The position numbers and the translations under genes are program-made. A model generated the notes under the pieces. That model saw only the letters and a list, made by a program, of their open reading frames with translations, had not been told where the DNA came from and did no database searches. From Anaerolineales bacterium UBA6668 (lineage in GTDB: Bacteria; Chloroflexota; Anaerolineae; Anaerolineales; UBA6668): a stretch of DNA of 8,094 nt. This document shows positions 6,049 to 8,094 of the stretch, one piece after another. The number at the start of each line of letters is the position of its first letter. The stretch's first letter is position 1. The stretch is taken from assembly GCA_002455215.1 (NCBI GenBank), contig DKKK01000045.1:1-8094 (forward strand), in the 5' to 3' direction.

Positions 6049-8094
6049 CTAAACATTGCTTGAATAGTTGGCTAACGCCAGGTCAGCTTGCCGTTGTAAT
6101 TCGTTGCGGTCTTTGGCAATCAGTTCACCGGGGATTGCATCGGGCAAGATTTTCTCCATCCAGCGCAGGGGGCGGTATTGTAGCCCGATGATTGCCCAGA
6201 AAAACTGTAAAACACCCACAATGACAATCAATAATGCCATGCCTCGCGCTTCACCTCCCCCTAACCAGAGATGTACCTGCTGGGCAAGCGGTGTAGCCGA
6301 CTGAATCCAAGGTTCTAACACAGAATCTGATAGGTAGCCGGATAGGTAAAATCCAATGGGCATTGAAAACATTGCCAGCATTTGATTGGTAGCCAGCACA
6401 CGCCCTTGTAATTCAAAACCTACTTTTGCTTGAATGAGTGCCTGCCAATGTGAATTAATCAAAATTACACATAGGTTCACGCCCAGCAAGCCAAAGCCAA
6501 TTGCCCAAATAGATGGGTTGATGCCCATAATGACCAGGAAAACCCCTTCAACGATAACAAAGCCAATCATGCCGGTGGCACGCCAGCGGGTGCCTCCCCA
6601 GATAGTCATGATTAACCCGCCGAGAATGCCACCCAGAGTCCCCGCCATAAAGATGTGACTCAAGGAAGTTGGAGAGACCACCGCTAGTGCCATTGGGGTA
6701 AGAAGGATAGTCCCAATGGAAAACCAGATGTTTGAGATTACAAAAAACACCACCAAAGCCACCATACTCTTCCGGCGGATGATGTATTGCCAGCCTTGCA
6801 ATACTTCTTGGAGCAGGGGTTCCTGTCGTTTGTAGAATAATTTGCGCGGGAACCGAACCAGCAGTAACATCACAACCGCGAAAAGAAAGGTGAGCAGGTC
6901 TAAAATCAATATCCCTTCCAAACGAATTTTCATCACCAAGTAGGCTCCGAGTAAAGGAGAAATTAGCCCGGTGAGCGAACTGCCAAATTGGATCAGACCA
7001 TTTGCATGCCCTAAGTATTGTTTGGGAATCAATTGAGTGATGCCAGCAGAATAGGCTGGGCGTTGGAATGCGCCTGCAATTGCCCCAATGGCAGAGGTGA
7101 CATACAATTGCCACATCTGGAGCTCTCCTTGCCACAAGCTCAGCAATAGGAAAACCGATGCGATTGCCGCAAAAAGGTCAGCGATTAACATCACTTTTCG
7201 TTTGTCGTAGCGGTCAGCCACTGCGCCTGCAATCGGCATTGCCAATAATCCGGGCAATAAACCGCTCATTGCCATCATGGAAAAGCTCATAACGGAGCCG
7301 GTTTTTTGAAAGACCCAGATACTAATGCCAAAACCAGTTAGGGCTGAGCCTAATGTTGAGATGGTTTCTCCAAGTATTACAGTCAAGAACACCAGCCAAG
7401 GGTTACGGATTACTTGCGCCTCCAATTGGCTGGGTTGTTTTGCCTTTTGGGCTGGGGGCAAACTGGTTGGTTGGGGGGGGATTGGCTCATTTAGGATGGA
7501 TGCGAGCTCCTTTGCCTGGTGTTTGAGAAAATAATGACCTGCTTCTGGAATCACTTGGTAGGTCACTCGGTCGGAAAAAGCGCACCATTCCCAGTAGCGC
7601 TCCTCGTAGAGTTCTGTTGCGCGGTCCATTTCACCAACCACACAATGGATTGGCACGGGCAGTTTCTTTCGGTTGGGTTGAGAGAATGCTCCTGTAAAGA
7701 AATCTTCCGCCTGTCGGACATCATGGCGCAAAGCATTTAGCACGAATTGTTGCTCTGCCGGTTCAACAATATCGGTAAAGCCCCCCAATGAGCGCAAAAA
7801 TTCATGGTAGGTACGGTTCGACATCCAACGGTCGGTGGGCAACAATTTGTAAAACCAATCAAAAATTCGTCCTGGCAAACGGGCGGACGGGAAAGTTCCG
7901 CCGAGTATGACCCCTTTTAAGGGAAAGTTGTGTGCTACCAATGCTTCTGCAAGCTGAATTGCAAATGCCGAGCCTACACAATGACCATATACAAGGATGG
8001 GACCTTGCACTTTTTGTCTTATTTCTTCAATACACCTACTCAGTGCAACCGGATTTGGTTCTGGCTTTTCAAGGGGGCGGCTGAAATCGTGTCC
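6049..8094 (-). CDS. Thioesterase-MFS exporter fusion protein (5' end beyond window), likely C-terminus of an NRPS-cluster protein
   Basis: The 681 visible residues are open to the right edge, with no stop through 8094. The GTG at 8008-8010 is internal, because the 28 codons upstream also read as thioesterase (HDFSRP, then an amphipathic helix). Numbering from the edge: alpha/beta-hydrolase thioesterase domain about 1-200, with the nucleophile elbow GHCVG holding Cys39 instead of Ser, Asp157 (GEMDR) and His187 (EAGHYF). The cap sequence LRSLGGF and the following helix resemble type II thioesterases. A Pro/Gln-rich linker spans about 203-228. An MFS exporter spans about 231-643 with twelve likely helices, motif A (ADRYDKRK, 293-300), and GRVLATNQM (564-572), typical of the EntS/MFS_3-type exporters. 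A cytosolic tail of about 40 residues follows. Expected role: release or editing of a carrier-bound peptide or acyl chain, and its export. Whether carrier or synthetase domains precede the thioesterase is not visible. Confidence 0.9.
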   Translation of the reverse strand, partial: GHDFSRPLEKPEPNPVALSRCIEEIRQKVQGPILVYGHCVGSAFAIQLAEALVAHNFPLKGVILGGTFPSARLPGRIFDWFYKLLPTDRWMSNRTYHEFLRSLGGFTDIVEPAEQQFVLNALRHDVRQAEDFFTGAFSQPNRKKLPVPIHCVVGEMDRATELYEERYWEWCAFSDRVTYQVIPEAGHYFLKHQAKELASILNEPIPPQPTSLPPAQKAKQPSQLEAQVIRNPWLVFLTVILGETISTLGSALTGFGISIWVFQKTGSVMSFSMMAMSGLLPGLLAMPIAGAVADRYDKRKVMLIADLFAAIASVFLLLSLWQGELQMWQLYVTSAIGAIAGAFQRPAYSAGITQLIPKQYLGHANGLIQFGSSLTGLISPLLGAYLVMKIRLEGILILDLLTFLFAVVMLLLVRFPRKLFYKRQEPLLQEVLQGWQYIIRRKSMVALVVFFVISNIWFSIGTILLTPMALAVVSPTSLSHIFMAGTLGGILGGLIMTIWGGTRWRATGMIGFVIVEGVFLVIMGINPSIWAIGFGLLGVNLCVILINSHWQALIQAKVGFELQGRVLATNQMLAMFSMPIGFYLSGYLSDSVLEPWIQSATPLAQQVHLWLGGGEARGMALLIVIVGVLQFFWAIIGLQYRPLRWMEKILPDAIPGELIAKDRNELQRQADLALANYSSNV
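7473..7480 (-). repeat. Eight-base C run (coding strand) in the thioesterase-MFS linker
   Basis: Eight consecutive G on the + strand, that is C8 in the coding sense, encode part of the Pro-rich linker (PIPPQP). Loss of one C gives a stop (TAA) about 26 codons later, and gain of one C also gives a TAA within about 30 codons. Either slip would therefore release the thioesterase from the transporter and abolish the MFS part unless it re-initiates. Confidence 0.6.

Noticed and set aside
8008..8010. GTG as the start of the thioesterase-MFS protein
   Set aside because: The frame stays open to the window edge, and the 28 upstream codons encode HDFSRP and a helix expected just before the nucleophile elbow of a thioesterase. 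A start here would remove the first strands of the fold.

Overview
The window looks like bacterial chromosome of roughly 50% GC, densely coding, with no rRNA, tRNA, CRISPR or insertion sequence that I can see. The protein style suggests Chloroflexota (Anaerolineae- or Herpetosiphon-like). This rests on a Tat-exported L,D-transpeptidase with SH3-like modules, a short lipoprotein with a Pro/Ala/Thr-rich neck, and an MFS-type exporter tied to non-ribosomal peptide genes. The taxon is inferred from protein character only and should be treated as tentative.

Left part, + strand (151-4694). A Tat-dependent YkuD-type L,D-transpeptidase overlaps the start of a full-length GH13 glycogen branching enzyme (GlgB) by one base (TAATG), so the two are probably co-transcribed and translationally coupled. 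A strong rho-independent terminator (about 3541-3571) closes this unit. Immediately after it lies a TATAAT box, which probably starts transcription of a 352-residue lipoprotein of unknown function. Positions 1-150 hold no gene I can support.

Right part, - strand (8094-4725). Transcription runs leftwards. At the right edge is the 3' portion of a large gene that is open to the window boundary. It encodes an alpha/beta-hydrolase thioesterase domain of the NRPS/PKS type, a Pro-rich linker, and a complete 12-helix MFS drug/siderophore-type exporter, all in one reading frame. It is followed by a complete MbtH-like gene, the small partner of NRPS adenylation domains, and then after 220 bp by an alpha/beta-fold hydrolase. 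The thioesterase plus MbtH indicates the downstream end of a non-ribosomal peptide (or NRPS-PKS) gene cluster whose synthetase lies beyond the right edge.

The most interesting feature is the fused thioesterase-exporter protein. Its thioesterase carries Cys in place of the usual nucleophilic Ser (GHCVG instead of GHSxG), with the Asp and His of the triad kept, and the domain is joined covalently to a transporter. This suggests product release and export coupled at the membrane, possibly with unusual release chemistry. A run of eight C residues on the coding strand sits in the linker codons between the two domains.
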